A stretch of DNA of 64,000 nucleotides from Epiperipatus broadwayi (lineage: Eukaryota; Onychophora; Udeonychophora; Euonychophora; Peripatidae): NCBI GenBank assembly GCA_028023455.1, contig JAQFVV010012396.1, forward strand, positions 21,140,750 through 21,204,749, read 5' to 3'. Below the pieces are notes generated by a model. The model saw only the letters and a list, made by a program, of their open reading frames with translations, was not told where the DNA came from and searched no databases. The position numbers and the translations under genes are program-made. Position 1 is the stretch's first letter, and each line of letters starts with the position of its first letter. Below, piece by piece: positions 36,677 through 48,962 of this stretch.

Positions 36677-38677
36677 GTATCGAATTGTGTGTGTACCAAT
36701 ATTAAAAATGTATAGATATATGTAGAATTCAACATAAACACGCACACATTTCGATCTCAAATTTAAGACAATAAATAAAGATAAATAATATAATTTAGAT
36801 TTCTTCTTTTAGTTATAAAAATATATATATATTTAAACCATTTATTTTGAATTGGAAAATCTGTTATTTATTGCTTTGTTTAAATTTCATTTAGTAATAA
36901 TTTTAGAAATAGATTGTAATATTTAATTAAAAGTAAAAATAATCGTATGTTCCCTTTTTGTCTTTGAAATTTTAAAAGCATCGGTTGGTGAGAGATAATA
37001 GATTAATTAAAAAGAAAAATTCCCTAAAATGTAATTATAAAATTTAAATGTAAAATGTAAATGTAAACAATCATAAGGCAGATTTCTCTATAATTAGAAT
37101 TAACAAAAAAAGCATTGATTATTCTCAGGGCAGATTAAGTGGAATCCAAAAATAAACTATGACAAAAATGTGAAAGATAAGATCTAAGAAAAAAGGCCAT
37201 CTTAGACTTTCTAGAACCAGGCACTTAAACTTTAGCTCTGCTCTTGATCAGGAGAGTCTCCAAAATATTAAATAATTTTTTCCTGCCATGGTATGATTGA
37301 GTAAAAGCGCCCAGACTATTCTCCATCCGGAGATGGCCTATTGGATGCCAAACCTTCCATTGCCCTTCATAAATTCAACCACAAAGATCTGCTGCCTAAA
37401 ATAATTTGAAAGCTGCTGCTGTTAAATTACATGAATCATCCAAATGCTGTAAAGAACTGCTAATGCTAGAATCATGAACAATTTGCTACTGATCACAGAA
37501 TCGGAAAACTTCTCATAAACAGGTACCTGTGTCCAAATTATCTAGAGTACTCTACTAATATCTCGCTATAGCTTATTCATTCTGTATCTAACTTATAAAC
37601 TGTAAATTCTCATTTGTAAAACTAAAATTAATTATTAAATTTTTTTTAATGTAAAGTTCTTTAATAATCTATCCTGCCTAACTCTAACTTTCTTGGGTAT
37701 GTATTTCTAAAATCTACATTTTATTATATAATTATCACATGCCCATAATTTTCTAAGTTTAAATCTATGATCGCTTGAAACAGTGGATGTGTGTCAAATT
37801 TTCATTAATATTTACTTTCATAAATAACTTAATTTTCATATAAATCAACACGCATTCAATGCTTCATTTATTGTAATGCAGGGGTCTACTACTTAGCAAA
37901 TGGCTGGCATATTAGTTGTGATAATCACCCAGTTTATATATGTTTTATATTTATTAAATCTTAATTAATAATTCCATAAAATTGCATTTCTTTGAGAGTC
38001 GCCAACGTTCTTTATTAAATGTTGATAATGTAGGGACGAGTTAGAAAATATATTTAAATCTTACCATAATCGTCTATACATTATACATGGGTTACGTTTT
38101 AGAGACACAATGACCCATTCCAAGCCTTGAATATTCCAGATTCAATAGGGTTGAAATTAACCTTAGTCATCCTACACAAGTGGACATAATAAATCTCATA
38201 GGGCTTGACAAAAGTCACGCAGCCACAGGCAATCATGGCACGAACTGCTTGTCCCTGGTTATGCTTATGTGACACCTTACTTCTTTGGGCCGATGGCAAA
38301 CGCCAGCCCATCGTTCTTATAAACTCTATCACGGCTTTGCAGTTTCAATATACTGCCATTCCATATAGCCTTTCTAAAATGTACCACATGTTTCTTTAAC
38401 TAACTTTATTATTCTATGTATCACTCCGTCCCTCATTATCTTCTTAATTCACTCTCAAATAAATGTTAGCCCTTAGTTATTAGTAAATATCTTTAATTAA
38501 ATAAATATATGTCCACCGCTACTATTATAAATATTATTTTAGACTCTTGCATTGCAAAAGTAATAAATCCCTAAAGACATGCCTTAGAAATACTTGCTCA
38601 AGAATTTTAAGTAGCTAGATTACGTCATTAAATAAATATATTTCTTTTTGTAAACATGAACAGTATCAGAAATACCA
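36677..38677. other. Spacer between inverted LTRs; unassigned
   Basis: About 2 kb with no recognised gene. A less AT-rich patch at 37150-37560 and another at 38099-38399 stand out. In the latter, two opposing frames are open (minus 38099-38332, 77 codons, starting MIEFIRTMGWRLPSAQR; plus 38205-38399, 64 codons), but neither matches a domain I know. They could be pieces of a retroelement or an old exon. TA-rich sequence fills the rest. Confidence 0.4.
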
Positions 38678-38681
38678 CTAC

Positions 38682-40742
38682 TGTGACAGTCAGATGATGT
38701 ATGTTGGTTTAACCCAGTTCAAATACTAGGTGAAAGTACCTCAAGGCCATCCATACATGAGATATTAAATCAAGAATACTATGACCTCTGCCCTATTTGC
38801 CTATTCTTGAGGCTAATTACGAACAAACAACATTATCTGAGACACACATAAATTATTTTCTCACTGGCCACAAAGCTTAGCAACAGAGGTAGAGACATGG
38901 ATGGGAACACCTATGGAGCTAAATAGTTAAATGTGCAATAAAAGTACTAAGAAACAGGTGTTTTGCATACCTGGATCATTGGAAAAGTAAAATAAAGCAT
39001 TATAATAAAATTAGAAAACTCGAGCTTTTTATAGTTAAATAATATGTTTACTTAATGACTTTAAAATATTAAGAATGTTTTTAATGGCCTCCGCTATTCC
39101 CCTAAATTAATGAAAAATAATTAGACACTAAAAACAGATTAAACAATATAATATTTTTGCGGTCTAAATCTTTTCTTCCCAATTTTAATAAAATTGTCAA
39201 CTTGAATCTCCTCGATAAAGTACAATAGTAAAAATCTTTCGCAAAGCATTTTCTAATTGCTTTGCACTAAAAACAGACAGTTTAAACATTATTTAAAACA
39301 TATATAGCTAAATCAGATATACGTAATAAGCTACTGGTGGACAAAAGAGGCATTATTGAGGAGATCAAGTTGGCAAACAAAGGAAACTTACTCATATGGA
39401 ATTTAGAAACATAAATAGAATTGGAAAGAGATTTTAAATGAAAAAAATTAACTTTTAAACTTAACCGCAATGGAATACAAAATTACACATGTTAGTAATG
39501 AAGAATAGCGAAGGAAAAAAAGGTTAAATATAGATAGATGATCACACATATATATATTTAAGACTAGTCTAATAAAATGGTTACATTACAAATATCATTA
39601 AATAAAATAATTCATAATATAATTCAATTAAGAAAGGTATGAACAAAACGGTAGAAAGTAAATTGTTCAATAGAAAAGAGATATGATTACCATCCTGGTT
39701 CCTTGCTTCTGTTCGGCGGTGGCATGGCTTGATCCAACCATCGATAGGTATTTGTCTGGACAATGAAAATGGAAATATGTAGCATGGTTTCATGAAAAGT
39801 CCTACAGACACGGCACAGAGTTCAGATCACTACTAGGTGGATACTAAGGCATTTTGGTGATATTTAGGAACCTCAGTGATAGGAAAAACTATTTCTTTGC
39901 CTAGCCAAGCATAGTAGAATCCATCAAATTCATATGACATTTAGCTTGAGCATGTTCAAAGTTCTCCATGATTCTGAAGATGACAGTTGTCTAACTTTTT
40001 GGAATAAAATCTGCACAAGCAAAATCTGAAAGAATTCTCCAAAGAGCAATCTGAATGAAATTTCCAAAAGGGAAATCTGAATGCCAGCAAGAAAACTCTG
40101 AATAACCAAGTCTTTTGTTCTCACTTTTATTTATACGTTCTTTGTCAGCTACCTTGTATTGTTTGTATGGTCTTAGATCTTGATAAGCCCCCATGCTCCT
40201 TTGTTTCAAGGTAACATTTTCTAAAAATAACCTTTACTTTTTTACTCTAAATTTCTTTCTTTAAACTTTGAATTTTATTAATTAAAAAAGAAAGAGAAGG
40301 CCATCTTTAATTTGCCTTGAATGGGCTAATTAATTAAAAATATACATTCTTTTAGAAAATGTTGGTGGGCTTATCTCAAAATCAAATCATACTAAATATT
40401 TGAGCAAGATGTAAAAAGAAAAATACATTCTTATTTCTTTTAATAAAATAAGTATTTTATTTCAGCAGAATTTTGCATTAACTCATATATATACGCTTGA
40501 CGTATATATATGTTTGACTAATAGATTTTACAAGTAATTTTTATTAACAGAAATCTAATCTTAGAATGGAATTTATTTAACAAAATATTTAAATGCAATA
40601 CAAATTTAATAAGCATAATTAATTTTAGCTTTAGTGCAAAACCCTGCTGATATTGGACTATAAACTTAATTCAGGCCTACAATACTAATTAAGTTTATAG
40701 GAGGCTGTGAAGCATGGATTGGACTTCAGATCCATTGCTTCA
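38682..40742 (-). mobile_element. Solo LTR (2,061 bp), minus strand, with 4-bp TSD
   Basis: On the plus strand it reads TGTGACAGTCAG at the start and CCATTGCTTCA at the end. The TG...CA termini are flanked by CTAC on both sides (38678-38681 and 40743-40746), a normal 4-bp duplication for an LTR element. It matches the 3' LTR at 34566-36676 in reverse complement. There is no internal sequence on either side, so it is a solo LTR left by recombination between the two LTRs of a former complete insertion. Intact ends and TSD let the family's termini be defined. Frames inside (39282-39470, 39581-39811, 39930-40209, all minus) are LTR sequence and not separate genes. Confidence 0.85.
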
Positions 40743-40746
40743 CTAC

Positions 40747-41999
40747 TGAGATCTTAAATAAAAGGTATTATTGATAAAATGATTTCATAAATGTTACTAA
40801 ATAAATAAATGTATTTTTTAAATAAAAGTATCGGAAAATTCCGTTACTCAACTTAAATATTATCAAATATTATTAGTAAATGATTTATTATTAAAATGTT
40901 TCAATAAATAATTTCAAACTATACGTCTGCAGTTACGTTTTATTTATTCGATACCCATTCAATATGTTTCCTCGATTTATAAATATAAGTGTTTAATTAG
41001 TATTAGTGTAAGATTAATGTTTTGATTGGCTAACTCGAAATAAAATCATGAATCTCTTGCATACCCTGACCACTGTACCTAAATAAATATTTACTAATGT
41101 CACATCAGATGCGTTGTTTCGTATATTGTATTGTGGAACCGATAAACTATGTTCGAACTCAGTACTACAGGTGGCTTCGCTAACTCGATGGTGCTGCTGT
41201 TCTGTGTGGTGGTCGAATTCTGCACTATGTTAACTAATCACACGTTTTCTGACTATTACAGTTCCAACTAATAATAAAAGTGTTATAGTTAAACATGTTA
41301 ATATCCTGAGTGCCAGAGCTGTAGAAATTAGTGTTTAACAATGTAGCCATAAATTAGTAAATGAAAAATGGCTTTCCAAACTCATCGTAAGATAAAATTG
41401 GAATTCAAAAGCATGAATTAATATCAATTTTTTTAACACCGCGTTTGGGTCTTGATAGTTAGAATAGTGATACCGAATTGGAGAAGACAAATTAATTTCA
41501 TGTTTGCATATACCATTGCTTACAAGGTAGAACATCAATTTGTGGCTGTTTAAATATGTTAGTTTCATCACTCATAATATATTGTCATTTCAGTGCAATA
41601 TATATATAATTTTCAATTATGTATAAGAATACATTTATATGTGTAAGTATATACACGCCTATTCCTTATTGAATGATTAATAAAGAGTATATCTTTGTCA
41701 ATAATAATTCGGAAAAAAAAAATTAAATGGTGTTGCCTTCTAAGTCAAAATTTGATCATAGCAGTATAAATCTAATTCCATAATGAAAAGATATTAATTT
41801 TCAGTAAATTGTCAAATGAATATACATATATATTCTTTGCAATTTTTTTTTTTTTTTTGAATTACCAGAATTATTTTAAGAATAAAAATATATCATATGT
41901 CTTAAATGTCATTTGTGGTCATTATTATAAAAAAAACAAAAAAAACATTAGTAATCTTCTTAGGTTTTCTTTATGAAATAATACAAAACATCTTTTTTT
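40747..41999. other. Spacer, no gene seen
   Basis: A less AT-rich patch at about 41100-41260 contains 'gttcgaactcag' and 'ggtcgaattctgc', box B-like strings that suggest an old tRNA-related SINE, but no full SINE can be aligned. A 78-codon minus frame at 41335-41571 is not recognised. Confidence 0.4.
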
Positions 42000-42880
42000 T
42001 CTTTCAGAAAACTCCTATGATGTATTGGAGTAATCAAGAAATGAACATTCTGAAAATAATAAGATTACCAAGTAAATTGTAAAAAGAATCTGCAATTTTT
42101 GCTAACATTTTTCATTTAGCAATAATCTGGCAAAATGATTCATGTCTGTTTCTTTATTACTTTAGAAAACAAATTTTCCAATAAAAAGGGTTTTTTATTA
42201 TTACTAATGCAAGAGAAAAATAAAGCTGATGATTGATATATATATATAATTTTTGAACACATCGCTGATGTAAAAAATATAATAATTTTTTAATTAATAG
42301 CCCACTTCAGGGCAAAGATCACTGCAATAGTTCTTATGGAGGTACGGGTGAGAAGACACGATATTGAACAAGTATGCAGTTGATGAAGCTTTGATCCGTT
42401 TTCTTTTATTTTACTCTCAGTTAAATATACCTAAATACCCATTTACCGACCAATGTTGAATGATTACATATCTTGCCTATTGATCACTATTTGAAAAAAA
42501 AAAAATTAAGCCATTTGAAAAGAATTTCACTTGGTTAAGATTCCAATTCAAAGTTGTAGGCAAGGCAAAATAAAATTCTATAATGAAATAATCAAAAAAG
42601 TTATCATTTTAAAAGCCATAAGTTTATGTAAAAAATTATAAAAATAAATGCAATTTTCTTTGAACACTTTGCTTTCAGTAATAATATAGCAAAATAATAT
42701 AATATGGAACAAAATAATTTTTTTATTTTTTTATTATTTTAGAAAACAAATTTTCCAATAAAATGAGTTTTTTTTATTATTACCCAGTACAAAGGAAAAA
42801 TAAAGTCAAATGGTTATTGAATACATGAATGGTTTCAAGGTAGAATATTCCACTTAAAAGCAAAGATCTCTCCAACATTC
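42000..42880. repeat. Old direct duplication, about 570-bp period
   Basis: 'ttagaaaacaaattttccaataaaa' occurs at about 42163 and again at about 42739. Both are followed by a T run, 'ttattatta', a short variable stretch, 'aaaataaagt/aaaataaagc' and then 'ccactt..gcaaagatc'. Upstream, 'agcaataatctggcaaaat' in the first matches 'agtaataatatagcaaaat' in the second. Identity is patchy, so the duplication is ancient. No coding frame. Confidence 0.5.
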
Positions 42881-43189
42881 TTTTACAGAGAACTGAGAAA
42901 AAAAATCACAATAATCAATAAGTTCACCAATTAAAAGGTGGTAAGAGTTTGGCAATTTTTTATTATTTTTTTATTTTTAGCTAAGAATAGTCAGATATTT
43001 ATTTTTAACTGCCATTAGATATTTAAACTGGATTGATGATTAATCAGATACTAAAAATATAATTCCTGTCTTTTCTCACTTCCCTGATATCGTATATAAT
43101 GTTTTTCAATTATCTTACTGCTTTAGAAGTGGAATATCTCATTTTGTCATGTTAAAACTATGAAATGGGTGTAGTATGGAGAATTGGTG

Positions 43190-43500
43190 TTGGAGCTATG
43201 AAAAAAGGATGTAAATAAAATATGAGAAGCATCATAAATTGTTGAAAAATAATGATGGTTAAATGAAGGTAGTTTGAGTTTGTTTTCAGAAAAGGGGACA
43301 ATAAATTTGTGATTGTCATCTTAACATGAATCCCCAGATGATGTAAATATATAGAGTCTTTGTAAGGAGAAAAGTTAAAATTTTCTTGAATGATGTGAAA
43401 AGAAAAATGGATGAAAGAATGTAGATTACATTTGGAGAGACTATCTTTTTACAGCAGAATTTTATAAGTGAAAATGATAATAATGATGATATACACAGTA
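43190..43500 (+). pseudogene. Possible LINE C-terminal relic, plus strand
   Basis: At about 43360-43440 a frame reads RRKVKIFLNDVKRKMDER, similar in pattern to the 'RPxxRWxDDVxxD/KxxG' tail of RTE- and jockey-like LINEs. The relic is followed by an ATAATAATGATGATAT tail such as RTE elements carry. Stops and the absence of other motifs make this tentative. Confidence 0.25.
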
Positions 43501-43589
43501 AATCAGTTGCAGTTCAAACATTATGTATGTATATATGGATTTTCCAATAGATCCATAGTATAGTCTTTATCAACATTATCATTTTTTAA

Positions 43590-44695
43590 ATTATTGTTAA
43601 CATGCCACAAGATAAATAACCTCTCCAAATTTAATTCAGGTTCTCAGATTCATAAGTTTTCTTCTTCACATAACTCCATCAAACACTCTAGTCCATTCAT
43701 ATCATATCAACTGTGTTTTTTCCTAGGATTTTTACAATCTTTTAGAAACCAATTTATGTCTTCTGATAACAATCTATTATCATTTCTTTCAAGTCAAATC
43801 ATTTTACCCTTTTAATTTTTTCCATGAAGTCAATGATATCTGATTTTAATTTTTCATCTATATATTTCATTTTTGGCCATTTTTAATTGCTACTCTGACC
43901 ATAACTCTCTCCATATTTCATTATGAACTGAAGTCTTCCTATTGTTTTTGTATATAAGGATTAAATTTCAGATACTTAAATAAGTATTGATAAAATACAT
44001 TTATTTAATTTTTTCCTGAGTACCTAAGCATATTTTGGCTAATTTTAAATTATTTATAAAAAAAAAAAAACAACAACATACTTTTACTGATGTTAATCAT
44101 TTTAGTACCATCATGAAGTGTGATTGTTCTTTTTGCATTTTGATACATATTGTTTTAAAATTTGGCAATGTCCAGCAACTATGTATATATATTTCCAAAG
44201 ATTTAATGATTACTTAAAGTTTATAGAAACAAAAGCCTTCAACAAATTTGAAGCATTATAACAATTCATACTCATTGGTAATTTTTGTAACATCTTTTGT
44301 TATCTCTATATTATTTATTGTGATGTAAATACTTTTAATTAAAGTTTCTTTTTTAGTTGGTCTAAAAATAATTGTAATGGTATTACTAAAATAGTGACAT
44401 AGATCTTATAGAAAACTTATTATTCTGTAATTTTGAATGCTACATTCTTTTTATCTTTCTTATATATTATCAATACTACAGCATTCTTCTAATTATTTGC
44501 TATATCTTTATAATATAATAAATTATTTCTTCATCTTTTTATGATATCAAAAAAAAAATTCAACAATTTTTTCTGAAACTGTTCAATTCTTCATACATTT
44601 GATCACACATCTTATAACTGGGAGGATAAATTATTTTATTGTTTATTTATTTTGCATTATTCACAATACCATCCCTCTTTTTAATAGTAATGACA
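43590..44695 (-). pseudogene. RTE-like LINE reverse transcriptase relic, minus strand
   Basis: Reading downward on the minus strand: TIKKRDGIVNNAK (about 44690-44655), a pre-RT segment; a hydrophobic stretch around 44500; a decayed FVxxAF-SI (about 44250-44225), which is the RT catalytic block 'FxDYEKAFDSI' with the Asp changed. NMYQNAKRTITLHDGTKMIN (about 44150-44090) is the segment just before 'GVRQGD'. MERVMVRVAIK (about 43915-43885) is the RTE thumb 'AMERxMLxV'. Residues near 43720-43605 resemble the 'RGRPxxRW...W...W..L' tail. Each match is short but they are collinear, so the RTE identity is fairly good. The YADD box is lost in a deletion. Confidence 0.55.
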
Positions 44696-45909
44696 TCTTT
44701 TTTTTTATTAATGAAATAATTTTATTCCAAAATATTGTTTTATATTTTTGAGATTCTAAATATTCATCTAAATGACTTATTTTTAAATAACTTTCTTTTC
44801 TTCTGTTCTCATAAATTGCCTTGTTTTAGTTGAAAAACTTAGTGGTGAAATATTGCTTTAATGCATCAGTTATTCACATAATAGTTTTATAGTAACAATC
44901 TTTGAAGTCTGGTAAAATGTAAAAATGATTTGCAAATTTTAGCTTAAAATTATAAGAGTGTTTCTGAAATTTATGAGTTATCAGCTGTTAATAAATTTTT
45001 TAAAATAGTTTTTGTAATACTAGCTTTGCTGTAGTATATATCATGTAACATACATTAATCATTACTTCTCACAGTAAATTTATGAAGCACTTTGCAATCT
45101 TGGTATAAATAGTTGTTTTAGTTAAATTTTGCTGTTTTCATTTTCATATATTACCAATATATTTTAAAAAACAGTTTGCAAGTTAATATGTTTTTATTGT
45201 GAAAATTCTATAACTCTACTTTTTTTGATTTTCTGGAAAACAAAATTATCCACTTTTCTTTTTTCAATTGTTTGTCAATTTGAATATTAAAATATCTCAT
45301 GTAGGTTCTAAATGTTGTGTTGAGTGATCAAAATCATTCAGAATATCTATATAAAAATTTCTACTTCATCATTATAAGTGAAATTTTCTATTTTATCAGA
45401 TATTATATCAATATGTATACTTCCCTATTTTAATGTACAATAAATTATATTCCAATTATATCTACAATGTTTGTGCCTTTATTGTAAGGCACATATCCAC
45501 ATTTTAAATCAATTGTCACTTAATTTTTTCTTTTAATTTCACAAAATCTGTCGATGATTCATTTAATAATAAACAATTCTCTTTACTTTAAAACGAGTTG
45601 TGATTTTAGATAACCAAATAAGATAGGCCATTATTAAATGGTAGGCTAGGTTTATAATCAGAGGATTCATTGCACCCTACTTCCAATCTGCAACTGCTAT
45701 TTTGGCTGACAACTTTACAGCTTAGAGAAAATTATGGTCCTAGTTTGTTTTAGGGCATAGTAGTTGTAAATATAAAAATAATTAATATGTACATATATAT
45801 ATGCAAAATTTCATTCTGATTTAAGTATACATAATTAAGACCTCAGTTAAAAATTTAACAGTCCTCTGAGAAAGAAGACAATAGTACTTTATTAGTATGA
45901 ACATAAGAG
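44696..45909. other. Spacer, no gene seen
   Basis: AT-rich sequence that may include the heavily decayed 5' part of the minus-strand RTE copy, but no endonuclease motif could be read. A patch at 45600-45740 is less AT-rich and unassigned. Confidence 0.4.
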
Positions 45910-46049
45910 CTAAATCCCATTACTATGTTGGCTAATTATAAATTTATTTAACACACATTGATTACATAAGTAATATTTACTAAATTCCATTACTATGTTG
46001 GCTAATTATAAATTTATTTAACACACATTGATTACATAAGTAATATTTA
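45910..46049. repeat. 70-bp tandem duplication
   Basis: Units 45910-45979 and 45980-46049 differ at one base (aaatccc versus aaattcc). The unit ends 'acataagtaatatttacta', which also forms the left arm of the adjacent palindrome. Confidence 0.9.
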
Positions 46050-46184
46050 CTAAGGCATTAAACCTTTAAGCATGTGTCCTTGAAAATATGTAATCTTGTG
46101 GTTAAGACCTGTAGAGGTCCCTACCTTCGTATTTTCAAGCACACATGCTTAAAGGTTTAATGCCTTAGTAAATATTACTTATGT
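46034..46184. repeat. Near-perfect palindrome, 55-bp arms and 41-base loop
   Basis: 46034-46088 ('acataagtaatatttact...tgaaaata') is the reverse complement of 46130-46184 with a single mismatch. The loop includes 'gacctgtagaggtc', itself a 5-bp hairpin. The right flank 'atgttggctaat' repeats part of the neighbouring tandem unit. No frame. It may be a small MITE whose insertion overlapped the tandem duplication, or a palindrome-mediated duplication. Confidence 0.9.
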
Positions 46185-46299
46185 TGGCTAATATAGATAA
46201 GAAAGTCATTCATGTTTATTTACCATATAATACTTACACTTTAATGATAGCTGCCATGTTGTGGAATGACCTTTAACTATTTAAAATGTACACTCTTAA

Positions 46300-46785
46300 T
46301 CAATCAACAAATTATGTTTCAAAGCATACTTTATTGATTAAAAAACAACAATTACATCAGTAAGATTGGGCTTACACAGTAAGCATCAGTCTGTTCCAGT
46401 GTCTATACAGCTCTACTGGGCAATACAATTATTTACAGATATATAGAAGGAAAAAAGAAGCTTTCTTTTGAGTTCTTTATGTTGTGTTTTGCTATTTTTA
46501 AGGCATCAAAAATTGCTTGGATTCAGCTTGTCTAATTTTTTTTGTTTAATACATTATGTTGATGGACCCCGTCATGTGTGTGTCTTGCCATTTTTGGTGT
46601 ATTGTGTTCTTTTTTTGTGGCTGTGTTATTCTATATCTCTTTTCTAATTTTTCAATTATAGTGCCAATTTCAGTTTAAATAGTGACCAAGTTGCACCAAA
46701 AATATCTGGCAGTGTTAGCATGTTATTCCTTTCTTTTATTTATTCTAGTTTGTGGTGGAATGTGTTGAGGTTTTGGTTTGCATTG
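46300..46785 (-). other. Possible retroposed 3' UTR, minus strand
   Basis: On the minus strand the segment is less AT-rich than its flanks and ends with AATAAA (complement of 46330-46335) a short distance before an A-containing end. Short decayed frames are present but match nothing. It could be a processed transcript tail or a LINE 3' end; this is a weak call. Confidence 0.2.
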
Positions 46786-48865
46786 TAGTCAAAATTTTAA
46801 TCTACATTATTTTCTGAATAAAAAGAAATTTTTTACAATGAATTCATGACAGTAATTTAAGCTTGTATTTTTGGTAAATGTAAAGAATATTTGTTTACAT
46901 ATTCTCTGTAATAAATTACTACCTTATTTTTTTAAGTATAATTAAAACCTACAATAAAAAAATTAGTAGGTTAATTTTATGTCACATTTCTATTGTTTAG
47001 TATCTTATCATTCTTAAAACAAACAAAACCTTGAAATATATAGAAGCATTATTTGATAGGTTAGTTGTGGATTCTAATGACTACACCAGACAATAGATAA
47101 CTGTCAATTTTGCAGGATTATACACATTTTTTATACATTAAACAATATTATGGCAGCTATGCATGACTATATTTTAATGTCCATATGATATTAGTAGGGG
47201 GATGTTTTTATGTGTTTCTAACATTATAAAAATTATCAACATCCCAAAAAAATTAACTTTTAAAAACCATTCAAAGGCCCAACTTGTGTATAAAGCAATA
47301 CATATAAAATGAAGCAAAATATTATTGATATATACTTTTTTCTATAACTATTATCATACATTATTGACCTTGGTTCTTGTTCTCCATTTAACTATATTAT
47401 CTTGCATGGTATGCAAACAAAATTATAAGACAATTGAAGGATATACTAGAAGTCTTATTGTCAAAATGGGTGTGCAAAGAATTTTACAAAAGACTTGACA
47501 TCTTTAAATGAATGTCTTCATTCATTTGTTATTGTTTGATATCTCAGTCTAGGTGCAGATAATGTTCAGTCAATTTTGTAGTTAATACCAAGATTGTTCA
47601 TACAGAAATGCAGTTATTCACAATCTAAGACTGACTATCTCTTAATCATAATTCAATATATTACAGAATTACTTTCTTTTTCAAAATATAATGTTGCATT
47701 GTATAGTTTAAATATTGATAAGATTTTGGTTTTTCACAATATAATAATTGATTTTTCATATTATAATAATATTAATTATCAATGTACTAAAAAAACGATA
47801 TCAATATTTGAACTGCACAATGCAAGAATGTATGCTTTTAAATCAATGGTCAATGCAAGAATTTTATCACTTAATGACCCCCAGACTGAAATTCTACTAC
47901 AAGAACTATTTACTAAAACACTTCATAAATATTTTTTTTTTGTAGATCTTTGTTAGAAAAATAAAAATACAATGATCTGCACTAGTAATTTTTTCCTCTA
48001 CCTTTGCTTATACTAATAACTTTATTTATAAGAATTACAACATTAATTTAAAAAATAACCATAAGTTTGTGCCATTTATTCAATAATTACCACCTTCAAG
48101 TACACTTTCATCATTTTCTATTTCATACATCATTTTATTCTGAAATGTAAAAAATTTTGAGTTTTATAAACTTGGTAATGTAAATTATTACAGTACATGC
48201 TTTTCATAACTTCATTCTTTGTGATAATTACAACTGCTACAGTGATGCATTATCTCTAATTCTGTAATCTAAGCTATTAAAATTGGTTTTATTGTTTTAC
48301 CTTCTGACACAAGCTGATCCACTAACTGTCATGGGTTTCCACATAGTAATTTTGTTTGATGTTAGTGATCACTCACAAACTTTCTATCAATATATTGTAT
48401 GGCAGTTTCTTTGTTTATGAATTTGTATAATTCAATCTTCATGCTTTCCAGTAAGCCATTTCTAAATATAGAGTTCCTAATAAAGATCGTTCACAGTAGC
48501 TGCATTACATTCATAGATAATTCATTCAATATCATTATTGATTTTGTTTTCTTAATGTCTTTTGTTTATGCGTCAAATAACTTCTGAATAATTACCTTTT
48601 CTTCTATAACTTTGTAAAGTATTGTACCATTATTTCTTCTCTTATTTCTTCCATGATTCAATCTTGCAGCAGTAAACTCTTCTATTTAAATAAACAAAAC
48701 ACTGCAATTGCATGACATTTCACATTTATTCCAAACCTGCATAATCTGATCAATTTTGCTTTAAACTGTGAAAGAATTTTGTTTTTATTTATTAGATTCA
48801 ACAATTTATATTATGTTGTGATATTAATGTGCTGGTCATTAATCTTACTCTTTATTTTTATTTTT
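46786..48865. other. AT-rich spacer, no gene supported
   Basis: A 120-codon plus frame at 47594-47956 (starting MFIQKCSYSQSKTDYLL) is the longest here. It is rich in Ile, Asn, Tyr and Lys, has no domain and no coding context, so it is probably chance. The 48100-48720 stretch is slightly less AT-rich and may be a minus-strand transposon relic, but no motif can be named. Confidence 0.4.
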
Positions 48866-48962
48866 TCATGTGTCATAGCATCGGCCAGGATGCGAACCCG
48901 CTAACTCGGGACAACTGCTTGCAAGCAGCTGTGCTGACCTCTCGACCACCAACGCTTGACCA
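48866..48962 (-). repeat. tRNA-derived SINE copy, minus strand (best boxes)
   Basis: On the minus strand it reads GTCAAGCGTTGGTGGTCGAG, with box A-like TGGTGGTCGAG (complement of 48941-48951) and box B GGTTCGCATCC (complement of 48888-48898), then 'ggccgatgctatgacacatga'. This copy has the best-kept box B of the family and higher G+C than its surroundings. It overlaps a meaningless 61-codon plus frame at 48829-49014. Confidence 0.75.

Noticed and set aside
45910-46184. CRISPR-like repeat array
   Set aside because: Only two 70-bp direct units with no unique spacers, plus a palindrome, in a eukaryotic context.
47594-47956. 120-codon plus frame
   Set aside because: Composition typical of AT-rich chance frames, no domain, no supporting context.
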